Assembly: GCF_000702445.1 (NCBI RefSeq) | Contig: NZ_JNIF01000003.1 | Location: 3,534,001-3,598,000, forward strand | DNA from: Bryobacter aggregatus MPL3 | GTDB lineage: Bacteria > Acidobacteriota > Terriglobia > Bryobacterales > Bryobacteraceae | Reading direction: 5' to 3' | Length of the DNA: 64,000 nucleotides | In this document: positions 6,907 to 15,791 of the stretch, one piece after another | Numbering within the stretch: the stretch's first letter is position 1 | Layout of the letters: each line of letters starts with the position of its first letter | Translations under genes and position numbers: made by a program | Notes under the pieces: model-generated | Told to the model about the DNA's origin: nothing | Database searches by the model: none | The model's input: only the letters and a program-made list of their open reading frames with translations

Positions 6907-8265
6907 ATGAGCAACCCCACGCTCGTCCGTCCGGATTTGCCGCATCTGGTCACTCCCTTACCTGGCCCGAAATCGGCGCAACTCATTGCTCGCGACAACG
7001 CAGTTTTGTCTCCCAGCTATACGCGCAGCTACCCGCTTACCGTGGCGCACGCGCAGGGAGCCATGATTGAAGATCTGGACGGCAATCGCTTTCTCGATTG
7101 CAACGCCGGCATCGCCGTCTGTGCGACCGGCCATTGCCATCCGAAAGTGATCGCAGCGATCCAGGCGCAGGCCACGAAATTTCTGCACTACTCCGGCACC
7201 GATTTCTATTACGAGAACATGGTGACGCTCGCCGAGAAGCTGCAGAGCCTTGCTCCCGGCGCTGGTCCACGGCGTGTCTACTTTGGCAACTCGGGCGCGG
7301 AAGCCATTGAGGCCTCGCTCAAGATTGCGCGCTATCACACGGGGCGCGAACGGTTCATTGCGTTCTTCGGGGCGTTTCACGGGAGGACCATGGGCGCTCT
7401 CTCGTTGACCGGTTCGAAGAGCATTCAGAAGCGCGGCTTTGGATCGCTGCTCTTTGGCGTCACGCATATTCCCTATGCAAATTGCTATCGCTGCAGCTAT
7501 GGGAAGCAAGTGGAGACCTGTGCCGTTGAATGTGTGAAGGTGATCGAAGACCAGCTGATCCGGCATATCCTGCCTGCGGATGACATCGCCGGCATCGTAG
7601 TTGAGCCGGTGCAGGGTGAAGGGGGCTACGTGGTGCCGCCGCAGAAGTTTGTCGATGAGTTACAGGCGGTGGCGAGCCGTCATGGCATCCCCATCATTTG
7701 GGATGAAGTGCAGTCGGGGATGGGGCGTACCGGCAAGATGTTTGCGACCGAGCATTTCAAGGTGGACCCGCAGATTCTTGCGATCGCCAAGGGCATCGCC
7801 AGCGGATTGCCGCTCAGCGCTGTGGTGACGCGCCCGGAATGGATGACCTGGAAGCCCGGCGCACATGCTTCCACCTTTGGCGGGAATCCAGTGGCCATTG
7901 CCAGCTCACTTGTGACGATCGAACTGCTGGAGACGGAGTTGCTGCGCAATGCCGAGCAGGTGGGCGGCTATATGCTCGACCGGATGCGCGAGTGGCCCCA
8001 TCGATTCCGCCATGTCGGGCGCGTGCAAGGGCTGGGGCTGATGATTGGTTTTGAATTGGTGAAGGATCAGCAGGGCAGGGAACGCTTTCCGGAATTGCGC
8101 GACCGCCTGGAGCAAATGGCCTTCCAACGAGGCTTGCTCATCCTCGGTTGCGGACCGAATTCGATTCGCCTCTGCCCGCCGCTTGTCTTTTCGCGGGACC
8201 AGGCCACGTTCTGCCTCGATACACTGGAGGCTTGTCTCCAGCAAAGCCAAGAGTCCTCGATGTAG
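6907..8265 (+). CDS. Class III PLP-dependent aminotransferase (acetylornithine/4-aminobutyrate type)
   Basis: A 452-aa fold-type I aminotransferase. Signatures in order: DGNRFLDCNAGIAVCATGHCHP near residue 58, FGNSGAEAIEASLKIAR, FHGRTMGALSLTGSK, IVVEPVQGEGGY, WDEVQSGMGRTGKMFA, and the Schiff-base lysine in AIAKGIASGLPL. Length and the GEGG/DEVQ motifs fit omega-amino-acid aminotransferases of the acetylornithine/GABA family; donor specificity cannot be read from sequence. A good SD (GAGGAG, 6895-6900) precedes the ATG. It overlaps the following methyltransferase gene. No other arginine or GABA genes are nearby. Confidence 0.92.
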   Translation: MSNPTLVRPDLPHLVTPLPGPKSAQLIARDNAVLSPSYTRSYPLTVAHAQGAMIEDLDGNRFLDCNAGIAVCATGHCHPKVIAAIQAQATKFLHYSGTDFYYENMVTLAEKLQSLAPGAGPRRVYFGNSGAEAIEASLKIARYHTGRERFIAFFGAFHGRTMGALSLTGSKSIQKRGFGSLLFGVTHIPYANCYRCSYGKQVETCAVECVKVIEDQLIRHILPADDIAGIVVEPVQGEGGYVVPPQKFVDELQAVASRHGIPIIWDEVQSGMGRTGKMFATEHFKVDPQILAIAKGIASGLPLSAVVTRPEWMTWKPGAHASTFGGNPVAIASSLVTIELLETELLRNAEQVGGYMLDRMREWPHRFRHVGRVQGLGLMIGFELVKDQQGRERFPELRDRLEQMAFQRGLLILGCGPNSIRLCPPLVFSRDQATFCLDTLEACLQQSQESSM

Positions 8266-8777
8266 GCTGCGGCATCCGCAAGTATCCCGGCGCCGTCGGG
8301 CTCGATAACAACGCGCATACGGCGGCCGATGTGATTGCCGATCTCGACCACCATCCCTATCCGTTTCGTGATTCCAGCTTCGACGAAGTGCGTGCGATCC
8401 ATGTGATTGAACATGTGGACAATGTGATCCAGTCGATGGAGGAGTTTCACCGGATTCTGCGCAATGGCGGCAAGCTGGTGCTCGAGACGCCGCACTATAC
8501 CGACTTTTCGAGTTTCTGCGACCCGACGCATCGCTGGCACCTCAACAGCTTCAGCTTCCGTTACTTTGGGCCGGATGATGCGGGCTTTGGCTACTACACG
8601 CGGGCGAAATTCCGGGAGAAAAAAATCTACGTCAAGCTACTAGCGCTGTGGAAGTATACGGGCTTTGAATTTCTCGTCAATCTCTCTCCGCGCCTGCGCC
8701 GCTATTGGGAGTACTATCTCTGCTACATTGTGCGCGGTAAGGTGATGCAGTTTGAGTTTGAAGTGATCAAGGGATGA
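8232..8777 (+). CDS. SAM-dependent class I methyltransferase
   Basis: A protein of about 181 aa with SAM motif I RVLDVGCGIRKYPG, an acidic residue after strand beta-2 (GLDNN), and motif IV region SFDEVRAIHVIEHVDN followed by FHRILRNGGKLVLETPHY. This is the Methyltransf_11/23 pattern seen in sugar or lipid methyltransferases. The start is uncertain: TTG 8232 keeps the overlap with the aminotransferase short but its GGAGG (8226-8230) is too close; TTG 8148 is the other option. The stop overlaps the next ATG (ATGATG), so translation is probably coupled to the YraN gene. Substrate unknown. Confidence 0.85.
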   Translation: MSPAKPRVLDVGCGIRKYPGAVGLDNNAHTAADVIADLDHHPYPFRDSSFDEVRAIHVIEHVDNVIQSMEEFHRILRNGGKLVLETPHYTDFSSFCDPTHRWHLNSFSFRYFGPDDAGFGYYTRAKFREKKIYVKLLALWKYTGFEFLVNLSPRLRRYWEYYLCYIVRGKVMQFEFEVIKG

Positions 8778-9211
8778 TGCTCAGTAAACCACTCTGGCTG
8801 TTTTTCGATCGTCTCCGGCAGTGGCAGGACCGCCGTTGCCTGGAGCCAAAGCAGGCCATTGGCCGCTACGGAGAAGATCTTGCGCATCGGGAACTCCAGC
8901 GGCGCGGCTATCGCGTGATCGATCGCAACTGGCGCAGCAAGGCCGGGTGGGAGGAAGTGGATCTCATCGCCTGGCAGCGCGGCACCCCCGACCGGCTGAT
9001 CTTTGTTGAGGTGAAGACCCGCAGCTCCGATACATTCGGCTCCCCAGAGCGCAACATCGACCGGGTGAAAGAGATTGCGCTCCGTCGTGCCGCCCGTGAG
9101 TATTGCCGGAAAGCATTGTTGCCAGAAGAGATTGTCCGCTTTGACCAGCTATCGATTGTGCTTGAACCGGAGCTTCGCATTGCGCATCATCCGGACGCCT
9201 TTACCTGGTAG
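8774..9211 (+). CDS. YraN family (UPF0102) endonuclease-like protein
   Basis: A 145-aa protein with the UPF0102 signature: GRYGEDLAHRELQRRGYRVIDRNWR near residue 30, then EEVDLIAWQ and LIFVEVKTRSSD, the D-ExK core of the restriction-endonuclease-like fold. YraN proteins are widespread, and their function is poorly known beyond a nuclease-like fold. The N-terminal 25 residues before GRYGED are an extension. ATG 8774 overlaps the methyltransferase stop; ATG 8777 would be one codon shorter. Confidence 0.9.
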   Translation: MMLSKPLWLFFDRLRQWQDRRCLEPKQAIGRYGEDLAHRELQRRGYRVIDRNWRSKAGWEEVDLIAWQRGTPDRLIFVEVKTRSSDTFGSPERNIDRVKEIALRRAAREYCRKALLPEEIVRFDQLSIVLEPELRIAHHPDAFTW

Positions 9212-9275
9212 CGAAGCCGAGGCTTCCAAAATAATCCCGCGATCCCCGCTCGCTCCGTTCCACAATAAAAAACAA

Positions 9276-10511
9276 ATGGCATGGAAACCCAATTCGCGCG
9301 ACGCCGTTTGGGTGCTCCTTTTTCTCGCTCTCCATTTTTCTTCGCCGATTGTCAACACAGCAGAAGTCCAGATGCTCGCTGCGTTTGCGATCTTCGAGAT
9401 GATCGAGCCGCGCATCGGCATCTTTCGGGATTCTCCAGGTGGCCGATTTCTCGGTGTTGCGATCCGGCTTGTGCTCGCATATCTTTTGATGGGCGTGACC
9501 GGCGGCATTGCTTCCAGTTACTACCTCATCCTGCTGCTTCCTGTGGTGACGGCGGCCACCTTCTTTGGAGCACTCGGCACTGTTGCTGCAACAACGATGG
9601 CCGGACTGTCCTATCTCTCCTTTCTGCTTTATATCGACTTTGAGAATCTGACGATCCCGCTCGACCAGCAGCAGGAAATCAGCTTCCGGATTCTCTTTCT
9701 CTTTCTGGCTGCTTATCTCACCTACCAACTGGCGCGTGCCAATCGGGAACAAGCGGAAAGTTACCAGTCGCTGGCCCGGGAACTTGCGGCGGCCAATAAA
9801 AATCTCCAGGCCGCGCAATCAGAAGTTCTTCGCAGTGAACGGCTGGCCGCGCTGGGACAACTGACGGCAGGCCTTGCCCATGAGTTGCGCAATCCGCTCG
9901 GCACGATTAAGGCGTCGGCTGAAATGCTGGCGAAGAAACTCCCCGCGCAGGATGCTCTTGGCCGGGAGCTTTCGGGTTATATTTCGACGGAAGTTGATCG
10001 TACGAATGAACTGGTCAAGCGCTTTCTCGATTTTGCGAAGCCTTTCCGTTTGCATGTGGAGCTTACGGAACTCAGCGAGGTGATTGACCGTGCGGTGCAC
10101 CAGGTGCGCACCCGAGCCGAATCGCACCGTTGCCGCGTGATTCGAAACGATTCTCCCGATGTCCATGCGCTCCCCATTGATGCGCAGTGGATTGAGCAAC
10201 TGGTCGCCAACCTGTTGGCGAATGCGATTGATGCAAGCCCGCCCGATTCTGTAGTGACCGTGCTCACGCGTCCTGCGATGGGCGGGGCGGAGGTGGCGGT
10301 GATTGATCGCGGTGCCGGGATTGGGGCTGAGAACCTCGGCAGCATCTTCAATCCCTTCTTCACCACGAAACCTGAAGGAACCGGACTCGGCCTCGCCATC
10401 GTCTCCAAAATTGTGGACGAGCATCGCGGCCGGATTTTCGTCGAGAGTGAAATCGGCGCGGGCACCACCATTCGCGTATGGTTGCCGGATCGCCAGGAAG
10501 TACAAGATTAA
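9276..10511 (+). CDS. Membrane sensor histidine kinase, NtrB-like
   Basis: A 411-aa inner-membrane kinase. Residues 1-145 hold about four hydrophobic segments (VWVLLFLALHFSSPIV, VAIRLVLAYLLMGV, YYLILLLPVVTAATFFGA, ILFLFLAAYLTYQL), then a coiled linker, the HisKA H-box ALGQLTAGLAHELRNPLGT, the N-box LVANLLANAIDAS, and G boxes VIDRGAGIG and EGTGLGLAIV. All catalytic boxes are intact. The start at ATG 9276 is chosen because upstream codons have no signal or SD. It sits 8 bp before a sigma-54-type response regulator, its obvious partner. The signal sensed is unknown. Confidence 0.93.
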   Translation: MAWKPNSRDAVWVLLFLALHFSSPIVNTAEVQMLAAFAIFEMIEPRIGIFRDSPGGRFLGVAIRLVLAYLLMGVTGGIASSYYLILLLPVVTAATFFGALGTVAATTMAGLSYLSFLLYIDFENLTIPLDQQQEISFRILFLFLAAYLTYQLARANREQAESYQSLARELAAANKNLQAAQSEVLRSERLAALGQLTAGLAHELRNPLGTIKASAEMLAKKLPAQDALGRELSGYISTEVDRTNELVKRFLDFAKPFRLHVELTELSEVIDRAVHQVRTRAESHRCRVIRNDSPDVHALPIDAQWIEQLVANLLANAIDASPPDSVVTVLTRPAMGGAEVAVIDRGAGIGAENLGSIFNPFFTTKPEGTGLGLAIVSKIVDEHRGRIFVESEIGAGTTIRVWLPDRQEVQD

Positions 10512-10519
10512 AATTAAAG

Positions 10520-11866
10520 ATGCGAATTCTCGTCATCGAAGATGAAGAAAAGCTGCGGCGTGTGATCGAACTCCAACTGAGCGGAGAGGATCACGATGTC
10601 GTGACCGCAGGCACGGCGGAAGAGGGTATGCGCAAGCTGGAAGGCGTGGACCTGATTCTGACCGATCTGAAGCTGCCCGGAATGGATGGCCTCAGTTTGC
10701 TCGAGAAACTGACCCGCGAAGATGCCTCCGTGCCGGTGGTGGTGATGACGGCATTCGGGAATGTGGAGACGGCCGTCGAGGCGATGAAGCGGGGCGCGGT
10801 GGACTTTCTCCAAAAGCCCTTCTCGCTCGATCACTTGTCCACCGTGGTGGGCAAGGCACTCGAAGTGCGGCGTCTGCGCAGCGAGAACCAGCGGCTCAAA
10901 GAAGAGCTGGATGAACGGTATACCTTTGGAAACCTGATTGGCCGGAGCCCCGGCATGCGGGAGGTCTTCAATCTGATCGAGCGTGTCGCACCCAGCCGCG
11001 CGACCGTGCTCCTTTGCGGCGAGAGTGGTGTGGGCAAGGACATGGTGGCGCGCGCGATCCATTTCAATTCCCCACGCCGCAACCAGCCGCTGGTCAAGAT
11101 CAATTGCGGCGCCCTGCCGGAAAACCTGATGGAGAGCGAGCTCTTTGGCTACGAGAAGGGCGCCTTCACTGGGGCGACGATTGCGAAGCCCGGCAAGTTT
11201 GAACAAGCGGACACGGGCACGGTGTTTCTGGACGAAATCGGGGATGTCCCGATGGCAGTCCAGGTGAAGCTACTCCGTGTTTTGCAGGAGCGCGAACTGG
11301 AACGGCTGGGGTCGAATCGAACGAAGCAGATTGATGTGCGTGTCATTGCAGCGACGAATGTCGATCTCCGTGCGGCTCTCGAAGGGGGCCGTTTTCGCGA
11401 AGACCTGTACTATCGCCTCAACGTCATGCCGATCAATATTCCCCCGTTGCGCGACCGGAAAGAAGATATTCCGGCTCTGGCGCTGCATTTTCTCGCCAAG
11501 TATGGCGACGGCACGCAGCGAATTACTCCCTCCGGACTCGAACGCCTACTGTCCTATGAGTGGCCGGGCAATGTTCGCGAATTGGAGAATGTGATGGAGC
11601 GGAGTCTGCTGCTCGCCTCCCATGAGCAACTGGATGCTGGCGATATCCGCATCGACATGGGGCCGAAGGCTCGCGCTCCGCATGTCGAGCCGGGCTTTCT
11701 CCCTACTGGCATGACCCTTGACGAGTACGAACAAAGCCTTCTCAAAGAAGCGCTCAAACGCGCCAATGGGAATAAAAGCCAGGCCGCGCGGATTCTCGGG
11801 ATCACCCGGAATGCGCTCCGCTATCGCCTGAGCCAGATTGGGATTGAAGATAAGGACGGGGAATAG
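10520..11866 (+). CDS. Sigma-54-dependent response regulator, NtrC family
   Basis: A 448-aa activator of sigma-54 promoters. The receiver domain (ILVIEDEEKLRR, phospho-acceptor Asp in DLILTDLKLPGMDG, Lys in FLQKPF) is followed by the AAA+ domain with Walker A GESGVGKD, the sigma-54 contact loop GAFTGA, Walker B FLDEIGD and the arginine-finger region FREDLYYRLNVMPI. A Fis-type HTH closes the protein (NKSQAARILGITRNALRYRL). ATG 10520 begins the receiver directly. Partner of the kinase encoded just upstream; regulated genes are not evident nearby. Confidence 0.96.
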   Translation: MRILVIEDEEKLRRVIELQLSGEDHDVVTAGTAEEGMRKLEGVDLILTDLKLPGMDGLSLLEKLTREDASVPVVVMTAFGNVETAVEAMKRGAVDFLQKPFSLDHLSTVVGKALEVRRLRSENQRLKEELDERYTFGNLIGRSPGMREVFNLIERVAPSRATVLLCGESGVGKDMVARAIHFNSPRRNQPLVKINCGALPENLMESELFGYEKGAFTGATIAKPGKFEQADTGTVFLDEIGDVPMAVQVKLLRVLQERELERLGSNRTKQIDVRVIAATNVDLRAALEGGRFREDLYYRLNVMPINIPPLRDRKEDIPALALHFLAKYGDGTQRITPSGLERLLSYEWPGNVRELENVMERSLLLASHEQLDAGDIRIDMGPKARAPHVEPGFLPTGMTLDEYEQSLLKEALKRANGNKSQAARILGITRNALRYRLSQIGIEDKDGE

Positions 11867-11868
11867 GA

Positions 11869-12279
11869 ATGCGGGGAGACACTGTTCGTCACCTCTTTGT
11901 GTATGGCACTTTGCGCAGCAATAGCGGGAATCCGAAAGCGCAGTGGCTGCGGAAGGTGGCCAAGCATCGCGGACAAGCAAATCTGGCGGGACGGCTTGTC
12001 GATCTCGGTGAGTATCCAGGCTTGCTGCCGGCTACGAGCCCGCTCCAGCGGGTGCGCGGGGAGCTTTGGGAGCTTCCGGACGACCCTGCGGTACTCGAAG
12101 AACTAGATCGTTATGAAGGATGTCATCCCGACGATCCAGAGCCGCACGAGTATTGCCGCATCGTTTGTACGGCTACCGATGAAGATGGCGTGCGCGTGTG
12201 GTGCTGGACCTATCTGTTCCAGTGGCCGGCTGAGCACCGCAGGATAATCCCTAATGGCGATTGGATTTGTAGAGATTGA
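11869..12279 (+). CDS. Gamma-glutamylcyclotransferase/AIG2-like protein
   Basis: A 136-aa protein with the GGCT fold signature: LFVYGTLRSN near residue 9 (substrate-binding loop) and VRGELWELPDDPAVLEELDRYEGC, whose first Glu (in the GELW segment) is in the position of the catalytic acid. The family includes gamma-glutamylcyclotransferases and gamma-glutamylamine cyclotransferases that release 5-oxoproline; many bacterial members are uncharacterised. It starts 2 bp after the response regulator stop, with GGGGA as SD, so it may share that transcript. Confidence 0.85.
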   Translation: MRGDTVRHLFVYGTLRSNSGNPKAQWLRKVAKHRGQANLAGRLVDLGEYPGLLPATSPLQRVRGELWELPDDPAVLEELDRYEGCHPDDPEPHEYCRIVCTATDEDGVRVWCWTYLFQWPAEHRRIIPNGDWICRD

Positions 12280-12300
12280 AAGACTGCGCCATAATGGGGC

Positions 12301-15144
12301 ATGAGCAATCGGGTCTTTCTGCCCTTATTTTTCCTGGTGGCGAGTGTTGCGTTTCCCCAGGCTGCTGCAATTGATGGACAAATCGAAGGCATTGTTCGCG
12401 ACCCCGCTGGGGCTGCCGTTACCAACGCCGACGTGAAAGCGCACAATCTGCGCACGGGCTTGGAGCGGGAAGTCAAAACAAACGGCGATGGCTATTTCCG
12501 TTTCTCCGTGCTGCCTCGTGGGGAATACGAGGTGATCGCTTCTTCGAGCGGATTTAACACGGTGAAGCAGACCGGAATTATTCTGAACGCCGGCACTACG
12601 GCAACCATCAACATCGATCTGGGACTGGCCAGTGCGGCAACCGAGATCGTTGTTTCGTCCTCCGGGCCGGTCACCGAACCGGGGCGTACGGACATCGGGA
12701 GCACGCTGAGCAATCTGCAGGTACAGAACCTGCCGCTAGTGAGCCGGAACCCCTACAACTTTATCTTTTACCAGCCGAATGTGACGGGACGCCCTAATAC
12801 TGAGTTTGGCGTTCCGCGTAAGATCAATGCAAATGGCTTTACGGGCAGGATCAACTACCAGCTCGATGGAGCAAACAATGTGCAGAGCGACCGTGCCGGC
12901 ATCCGGTTGATTCCGATTTCCAACACCTTTGTGGAGGAAGTGCAGTCGGTTTCGAATGCCTTCGCTCCGGAATTCGGCAACACGGTGGGTACGGTGTTCA
13001 ATACGATTACCCGCAGCGGCACCAACGACTTTCATGGAGAGGGCGCCTATATTTTCCGCCGGACAGATTTCAATGCGACGCCGGCTCTCCAGCGCGAGGG
13101 GACGCCCAAGCCGCTCATTAACGTCGATTCGTTCTACGGCAATGGGGGCGGGCGCATTATTAAGGACAAGCTCTTCTTTTATGGAGCTTATGAAAAGGTG
13201 AAGCGCGACCTTCCTTCGGTGGTCACGGTGAGCCCGACGATTCTGGCTCAGGTGGGCCTTCCTGCGAGCTTTGCCGACCCGATTCCGTTCAAGCAGAATG
13301 TCCAGTTCTTCATGGCGAAGGTGGACTATCAGATCAATGACAGTAACCGCTTGGTCGTTCGCTTCAACGGCCATCGGAATACATCGCCCTACAACAGCGG
13401 TGGCGGCATCACGGTGGTGAGCCGCACCTACAACTTTGTGGACCGCAGCAATGTCGGCTATGTGCAGTTGATCTCTACGCTGTCCCCGAATATCGTCAAC
13501 GAAGCTCGTTTCCAAACTCCCTGGCGCAGCCAACAGCAGCAGGCCTTTGAAGCCACGGGAACGGGTCCCTCGATCAACATCACCGGGCTGGTGCAGTTTG
13601 GCCGCTCGGAGGGAACGGGTTTTGATTACACCGAGATGACGCCCGAATACAATGACAACCTGAGTATCAACTCCGGCAAGCACAGCTATAAATTCGGCTT
13701 CTCCGGCCGCCACATCCGGGACCAGCAGGTGCAGGCCACCTTTGCACGCTACACCTTTGCCAACATCCAAAGCTATCTGGACACCAAGAATGGGATCACC
13801 CCCACCGGCTATCAGAATTTCCAGCAGACGATCGGTGAGCCGAGCATCAAGTACAACTCGTTCTTCTACGGATTCTACGCGCAGGACAGCTACAAGCCGC
13901 GCCCCAACATTACGCTGACCTATGGCCTGCGCTATGACACCTATTCGATTCCGAGTGCGAACGGACAGTCCCCGTTTGCACCCTCGCAAAAGTTCCGTAT
14001 CGATCGCAACAACTTTGCGCCCCGTGTTGGTTTGGCCTGGGCCTTGGGCAAAGATCAGAAGACAGTTTTCCGCGCCAGTGCTGGAATCTTTTTCGATCCT
14101 CCGCAGACGGACGTGTACCGTCGCGCGCTCCTCAACAACGGTTCGCCTATTTTCTTTAACGTGACGAGCCCGGCTGTGACGCCAAGCTTTCCGAGCATCC
14201 TCACCAGCATTCCGACAGGCTTCAATCTGCCGATCCAATCCATCGATACGATCTCACCGGACTTTGCGAGCCTCTACTCTTCAAACTTCAATTTGAGTCT
14301 TACCCGACAGATCACCGCCAAGACTGCGATCACGGCCACCTACCTGTTTACTCGTGGCAATCGTTTGCCGATTTACCGGAACATCAATCTCCTCCCAAGC
14401 GGGAACACCCTTGCGGATGGCCGCCCGATCTGGATCTCGACTGCGGGTGTGCGCATCGATCCTCGCTTCAACAACATCATGAGTGTGGAAAGCGTTGGCC
14501 AGTCGACCTATTCCGGTGGAACCCTGACGCTGAATCGCCGCTTTGGCGCTGGCTTTGAAGCCTTTGCCAGCTATACTTGGTCCCACGCCATCGACGATGC
14601 GCCGGAGCAGAACAATATCGATTCGGGCGCCTTCCTGCTGAGCGATCTCTCGAATCGCCGCCGTGACAAAGGGAACTCTCTGACCGATCGCCGCCACAGC
14701 CTGCAGGCGAGCGGCGTTTATCAGCCAGTCTTCGATACCGATAGCAAGTTTCTCCAGTACCTGTTGAAGAACAATCGCCTGGGCTATACGATTACGGCTA
14801 TTTCAGGTGACATCTTCAACATCGGCTCAAACCTGATTCTGAACAACGACCAGTCAACGGGTGGCGCCTTCCAGCGGCCCCTTTTCATTGGCCGGAATAC
14901 CTATCGTGGTCCGGCCACCTATCAGCTTGATATCCGTTACTCGCGGATCTTCCCGATCAAGGAGCGTTACAAGGCGGAGTTCTTCGCCGAGTCGACAAAC
15001 CTGTTCAATCACACGAACGTGACGGGCGTGAATACGACAGCCACTGTGAATGTGGCTGGTGTCATCACCGCTCCCCCGACCTATGCTTGGACTTCTGCGA
15101 TCGACCAGCGTCTCATTCAGCTTGGTTTTAAGTTCAACTTCTAA
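12301..15144 (+). CDS. TonB-dependent receptor-like outer-membrane protein with N-terminal carboxypeptidase-regulatory-like domain
   Basis: A 947-aa exported protein of the Oar/CarboxypepD_reg-TonB type that is expanded in acidobacteria. Signal peptide of about 22 residues; then GQIEGIVRDPAGAAVTNADV begins a beta-sandwich domain of about 85 residues; then a plug-like region (LQVQNLPLVSRNPYNF, FVEEVQSVSNAFAPEFGNTVG) and a long beta-barrel ending in an aromatic strand (RLIQLGFKFNF). Receptors of this kind probably import or bind large substrates such as glycans or peptides; the ligand is unknown. It stands alone and is followed by a terminator at 15167-15200. Confidence 0.9.
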   Translation: MSNRVFLPLFFLVASVAFPQAAAIDGQIEGIVRDPAGAAVTNADVKAHNLRTGLEREVKTNGDGYFRFSVLPRGEYEVIASSSGFNTVKQTGIILNAGTTATINIDLGLASAATEIVVSSSGPVTEPGRTDIGSTLSNLQVQNLPLVSRNPYNFIFYQPNVTGRPNTEFGVPRKINANGFTGRINYQLDGANNVQSDRAGIRLIPISNTFVEEVQSVSNAFAPEFGNTVGTVFNTITRSGTNDFHGEGAYIFRRTDFNATPALQREGTPKPLINVDSFYGNGGGRIIKDKLFFYGAYEKVKRDLPSVVTVSPTILAQVGLPASFADPIPFKQNVQFFMAKVDYQINDSNRLVVRFNGHRNTSPYNSGGGITVVSRTYNFVDRSNVGYVQLISTLSPNIVNEARFQTPWRSQQQQAFEATGTGPSINITGLVQFGRSEGTGFDYTEMTPEYNDNLSINSGKHSYKFGFSGRHIRDQQVQATFARYTFANIQSYLDTKNGITPTGYQNFQQTIGEPSIKYNSFFYGFYAQDSYKPRPNITLTYGLRYDTYSIPSANGQSPFAPSQKFRIDRNNFAPRVGLAWALGKDQKTVFRASAGIFFDPPQTDVYRRALLNNGSPIFFNVTSPAVTPSFPSILTSIPTGFNLPIQSIDTISPDFASLYSSNFNLSLTRQITAKTAITATYLFTRGNRLPIYRNINLLPSGNTLADGRPIWISTAGVRIDPRFNNIMSVESVGQSTYSGGTLTLNRRFGAGFEAFASYTWSHAIDDAPEQNNIDSGAFLLSDLSNRRRDKGNSLTDRRHSLQASGVYQPVFDTDSKFLQYLLKNNRLGYTITAISGDIFNIGSNLILNNDQSTGGAFQRPLFIGRNTYRGPATYQLDIRYSRIFPIKERYKAEFFAESTNLFNHTNVTGVNTTATVNVAGVITAPPTYAWTSAIDQRLIQLGFKFNF

Positions 15145-15166
15145 ATCGCAGCAGCCTCACTCCGAG

Positions 15167-15200
15167 TGCCCCTTTCCTGATCCGGGAGAGGGGCATTTTC
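15167..15200 (+). terminator. Rho-independent terminator after the receptor gene
   Basis: TGCCCCTTTCC and GGAGAGGGGCA form an 11-bp stem (one G-T pair) around a short TGATCCG loop, followed by TTTTC. Confidence 0.8.
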
Positions 15201-15208
15201 ATTTGCTC

Positions 15209-15239
15209 TTGTAGAGCGGTCTGCCGCGCTCATTATAAT
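15209..15239 (+). promoter_or_regulatory. Putative promoter of the cytochrome c gene
   Basis: A perfect -10 TATAAT at 15234-15239 with a weak -35 TTGTAG at 15209-15214 (19-bp spacer). It lies 24 nt before the GTG start, which has its own SD AAGG (15252-15255). Confidence 0.4.
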
Positions 15240-15262
15240 CAGAGCTATCTCAAGGTGCCTTC

Positions 15263-15739
15263 GTGAACTACAAAGTGACTCTGCTTGCTGCTGCTGTTGG
15301 ATCTGGACTCTTCCTTCTTGCAGGCCAGGAACCTGCGCCGCCTGCTGCCTTCACTTCGGCTCAGGCAGAGGCAGGACGCGCTGCCTACGAAAAGACTTGC
15401 GGTCAATGCCATACTCCGACCTTGCTGGGGCGCAAGGGCGAGGCGGGAGAAGTGCCTCTCCGCAGTTCCTTATCCCCCGCCTATCAAAAGTTCATCGGAC
15501 CTCGTGGCTTTGTTTCTCCACTCGCAGGCAAAGTCTTCCTCGATCACTGGGGTGCGAGTACTGCGGCCCAACTGATCGCGCGCTTTCAAGAGGCCGTCCA
15601 TGTTTTCCCGCCTGATGACAAGGATCCCGAGACCGCCGTGAATCTCACGGCATACGTGCTGCAAGTGAACGGAGCAAAGGCAGGGAAGCAGCCACTGACG
15701 AGGAACACGAACGCCGTCGTGAGTGCACTCACCCGCTAA
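15263..15739 (+). CDS. Exported monoheme cytochrome c
   Basis: A 158-aa periplasmic protein: signal peptide to about residue 20, then a heme c site CGQCH near residue 46 with a TPTLLGR segment after it. A distal methionine is not obvious; a cytochrome c-type quinoprotein subunit or electron carrier is the usual role. The start is GTG 15263, with AAGG 7 nt upstream. The downstream secreted esterase and cytochrome P460 are on the same strand, but whether they are functionally linked is unclear. Confidence 0.85.
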   Translation: MNYKVTLLAAAVGSGLFLLAGQEPAPPAAFTSAQAEAGRAAYEKTCGQCHTPTLLGRKGEAGEVPLRSSLSPAYQKFIGPRGFVSPLAGKVFLDHWGASTAAQLIARFQEAVHVFPPDDKDPETAVNLTAYVLQVNGAKAGKQPLTRNTNAVVSALTR

Positions 15740-15791
15740 TGGGTGGGGCTTCCGGCGATCTGTGTGTTCGTCTCTGATACTCTACCTCCCG

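Noticed and set aside
12290-12295. CATAAT 5 nt before the first receptor's ATG as a leaderless promoter
   Set aside because: Spacing and -10 match are weaker than the other cases; no -35. Kept out of the list.
12736-14238. A 500-aa open frame on minus inside the first receptor gene
   Set aside because: Antisense to a conserved receptor. The protein is Arg/Ala/Val-rich without domain, as expected from a GC-rich shadow.
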